Below, one piece after another: positions 31,904 through 33,829 of a DNA stretch of 33,829 nucleotides. Every line of letters starts with the position of its first letter. Within the stretch, counting starts at the first letter, position 1. The translations under genes were made by a program, and so were the position numbers. The notes beneath the pieces were generated by a model. It did not search any database, was not told the DNA's origin, and worked only from the letters and a program-made list of their open reading frames with translations. Source of the stretch: CAZBWW01 sp964496005 (GTDB lineage Bacteria; Patescibacteriota; WWE3; UBA101185; UBA10185); contig CAZBWW010000009.1 in NCBI GenBank assembly GCA_964496005.1, positions 1-33,829 on the forward strand, given 5' to 3'.

Positions 31904-31941
31904 AAAAGAGCACCGTCGCCCCCACACGCCGATGCTCTTTT
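31904..31941. terminator. Rho-independent terminator after the 42-aa ORF
   Basis: AAAAGAGCA (31904-31912) pairs perfectly with TGCTCTTTT (31933-31941); the 20-base loop is GC-rich. A's before and T's after let it work on both strands. Confidence 0.6.
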
Positions 31942-31984
31942 CACACGACGTTACTGGGCTCTTCCATAACTACACTTTAAAATA

Positions 31985-31990
31985 TATACT
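31985..31990 (+). promoter_or_regulatory. -10 of leaderless tyrS
   Basis: TATACT, six bases before the ATG at 31997; no Shine-Dalgarno. Confidence 0.5.
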
Positions 31991-31996
31991 TACCCC

Positions 31997-33196
31997 ATGA
32001 CACACATAAACACCGATCCACAAAAAATAGAAGAATTACTAACACGCGGTGTGCACGAGATATACACACGAGAGGATCTACAAAAAAAGCTTAGTTCTGG
32101 AAAACAGCTTCACATTAAACTAGGGACGGATGTCACCGGTCCACAACTACACCTCGGACATGCAGTTGTCCACCGTAAAATTCGGGATTTTCAAGAGCTT
32201 GGACATAAAGTTACTTTAATCATCGGTGATTTCACAACTTTAGTGGGCGACCATTCAGACAAAGTAGACATGCGGCACGAAACAACCGCCACCGAAATTT
32301 CTCAAAACGAAGAAACTTACAAAGAACAATTTTTTAAAACTGTTATAAAAGAGCAAACCGAGATTAGACATAATTCTGAATGGTTAAGCAAACTGGACTT
32401 CAACGATGTAATTAAGCTGGCAAAGCAATTTACGGCGGCACAAATGATGGATCGAGAGACCTTTGCCTTAAGATATAAAGAAAAAAAACCAATCGGGCTA
32501 GACGAATTCTTATATCCGCTGATGCAAGGCTATGACTCAATAGCACTAAAATGCGATGTTGAACTTGGAGGTACTGACCAAACTTTTAATCTACTTGCCG
32601 GACGAAAACTAATGCCTGTTTATGACCTCGAACCTCAAGTTGCGCTTACTATGAAACTGCTAACAGGTAGTGATGGCAGACCAATGGGTAAAAGCCTTAA
32701 AAACTTTATTCCAATAGCAGATAATGCCATAGATATGTACGGGAAAGTTATGGCAGTTGTAGATGATGTTATATTTGAATACTTTGAACTTGTAACCCGT
32801 GTGCCTATGATCGAAATAGCTGAAATGAAGAAAGCAGTTGCCGGGGGAACAAACCCCATGGAATTTAAAAAACGGTTAGCAAAAGAAATTGTTACTTTTT
32901 ACCATAGTGAGAAAGACGCAAATACGGCGCAAAAAGTGTTTGAAGAAACAGTACAGGGAAGGGAAGTGTCAGATGAACTTAAACAACATACAAATGTAAC
33001 CGGAAATATGACGGTTTTTGCATTTCTGCGTCAGGTTTTACCCGAAACAATTTCATCAGCAGAATTGAAAAGAACTGTTGAACAGGGTGGGGTAGAGGTA
33101 AATGGCAAAAAAGTAACTGACTTTACTTATGAACTAACATTTACTTCCGGTGACGTTGTAAAATATGGAAAAAGAGTTTTTGTGGAGATTTCGTAA
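31997..33196 (+). CDS. tyrS: Tyrosyl-tRNA synthetase
   Basis: 399 aa. Class I catalytic core with HLGH at residues 52-55 (HIGH motif) in the KLGTDVTGPQLHLGHAVV context, which is the TyrZ-like subtype rather than the E. coli type, and MGKSL (KMSKS motif) in GRPMGKSLKNFI. The tyrosine-site GGTDQTFNLLAGR is clear. The C-terminus (about 335-399) is an S4-type RNA-binding domain. Charges tRNA-Tyr with tyrosine. Single gene with a leaderless promoter. Confidence 0.95.
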   Translation: MTHINTDPQKIEELLTRGVHEIYTREDLQKKLSSGKQLHIKLGTDVTGPQLHLGHAVVHRKIRDFQELGHKVTLIIGDFTTLVGDHSDKVDMRHETTATEISQNEETYKEQFFKTVIKEQTEIRHNSEWLSKLDFNDVIKLAKQFTAAQMMDRETFALRYKEKKPIGLDEFLYPLMQGYDSIALKCDVELGGTDQTFNLLAGRKLMPVYDLEPQVALTMKLLTGSDGRPMGKSLKNFIPIADNAIDMYGKVMAVVDDVIFEYFELVTRVPMIEIAEMKKAVAGGTNPMEFKKRLAKEIVTFYHSEKDANTAQKVFEETVQGREVSDELKQHTNVTGNMTVFAFLRQVLPETISSAELKRTVEQGGVEVNGKKVTDFTYELTFTSGDVVKYGKRVFVEIS

Positions 33197-33219
33197 AGTT
33201 AAATAGGGTTAAATAATAT

Positions 33220-33357
33220 ATGCTTCAGTTCTTACCAAAACAACATAGAAAAAAAGTCCGTGCGCTTAGAAAAAGGGAATTTTGGGTAAAGTTTGTGGTA
33301 ATTTTCAGCGCCATTGCGCTTATAGCCTCTACTATCTTGCCATACGTGATTATGTAG
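33220..33357 (+). CDS. 45-aa single-TM basic peptide
   Basis: ATG at 33220, 23 bases after tyrS. A basic N-terminus (MLQFLPKQHRKKVRALRKRE) is followed by one membrane helix (about 22-44, FWVKFVVIFSAIALIASTIL). The LPKQHRKKVR start recalls the N-terminus of PilN-like pilus assembly proteins, but nothing follows the helix, so it is either a separate small protein or the remnant of one. No Shine-Dalgarno. It may be co-transcribed with tyrS. Confidence 0.45.
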   Translation: MLQFLPKQHRKKVRALRKREFWVKFVVIFSAIALIASTILPYVIM

Positions 33358-33388
33358 CACTTACAACCCTTGTAGTATTGATTTTTTA

Positions 33389-33829
33389 TTAGGCTAAGAG
33401 GTATTTCTTTAAATAAAGACCCGCACCTGTTGTAATCATTCCAATTAAACCCAACAGTAATGAATGTGAACCTGTTTCAGGCAGCTCAGTAATGTCACCA
33501 TTACCAAAACAAACTGTTATTGTATCGGAAACCTTTTGGTCACCATCTACTTTTACGTTTGAGTCCACAACAACACATTTATCGACATTAGGGTTAAAAT
33601 ACTCGTCTTTGACTTTAACTTTAATTTTTACTGTCTCTTCCTCATCAACATCAAAATCTTCAAAGTATTCGGTCAAATTACCGTCAATTTTTTCCAATTC
33701 GTCAGGTAGATTTATTGTCAATTTAACATCATCCATGTCACTATCTCCCGTATTTTCAATTTGGGCACGGATTTCAACTACATCATCTTGGTTTTCAACA
33801 AACTCTTTTTGCTTCCATTCATTATCTTC
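33389..33829 (-). CDS. LPETG surface protein, C-terminal part (runs off window)
   Basis: 146 residues are visible and the frame stays open to the window edge; an internal ATG at 33736 is not the likely start. The visible part is an acidic beta-rich domain like CARDB/DUF11 repeats (VVEIRAQIENTGDSDMDDV, with L-x-I-N-L-P strands), then LPETG, a hydrophobic helix (LLLGLIGMITTGAGLYL) and a KK tail: a canonical cell-wall sorting signal. It is the second protein of this kind in the window, with a better motif than the VPITG one. No sortase gene is seen here. Confidence 0.8.
   Translation of the reverse strand, partial: EDNEWKQKEFVENQDDVVEIRAQIENTGDSDMDDVKLTINLPDELEKIDGNLTEYFEDFDVDEEETVKIKVKVKDEYFNPNVDKCVVVDSNVKVDGDQKVSDTITVCFGNGDITELPETGSHSLLLGLIGMITTGAGLYLKKYLLA

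Overview
The window looks like a chromosomal segment of a Candidate Phyla Radiation (Patescibacteria) bacterium, perhaps near Katanobacteria/WWE3 or Dojkabacteria. That placement is an inference. The DNA is AT-rich. TGA is used as a stop, which argues against the recoded Gracilibacteria/Absconditabacteria. The housekeeping proteins are pared down: trigger factor without a PPIase domain, ThrRS without TGS, PheT without its tRNA-binding insert. Many genes are preceded by a TGnTAnnnT-type -10 element only 5-11 bases before the start codon, so leaderless or near-leaderless transcription seems common. A minority of genes (MOSC, clpP, infC, small ORFs near 18.3 kb) have clear Shine-Dalgarno sequences.

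Region by region: 0.1-1.5 kb holds a winged-helix/Nudix-like protein and a MOSC protein. 1.5-5.7 kb is a copper operon on the minus strand: CsoR repressor, an HMA-DsbD/SafE-cupredoxin fusion, a 39-aa membrane peptide ending in a His-rich tail, and the Cu ATPase CopA. It sits behind a CsoR-type C5-ATA-G5 operator and ends at a bidirectional terminator shared with MOSC. A Cys-rich membrane protein diverges from it. 7-10.9 kb has an orphan histidine kinase overlapping a protein-isoaspartate methyltransferase, a CCC1/VIT1 metal transporter and two lysozyme-like exported paralogues. 11.0-11.2 kb has a tRNA-Leu(TAG) inside a long inverted repeat, flanked by broken halves of further tRNA-Leu copies.

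11.2-18 kb carries a PIG-V-like mannosyltransferase, an SHMT-like PLP enzyme, TypA/BipA, a class-A beta-lactamase-like protein without signal peptide, an AlkD-like HEAT-repeat protein and a dTMP-kinase-like protein. 18.05-18.49 kb is a GC-richer island with two small minus-strand ORFs behind strong Shine-Dalgarno sites and hairpins at both ends. 18.5-22.5 kb: tig-clpP, tRNA-Val(GAC), a sortase-type surface protein, a polytopic membrane protein, truB.

22.8-28.9 kb is the translation block thrS-infC-rpmI-rplT followed by pheS-pheT; infC appears to start on a rare ATA codon. 29-33.8 kb: a bifunctional penicillin-binding protein, a 42-aa membrane peptide, tyrS, a 45-aa membrane peptide, and the C-terminal part of an LPETG surface protein running off the window end. 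No transposase, CRISPR array, phage gene or rRNA is visible. The least ordinary features are the copper operon with its small protein, the tRNA-Leu duplication locus, the 18.1-18.4 kb small-ORF island, the infC start codon and the leaderless promoter pattern.
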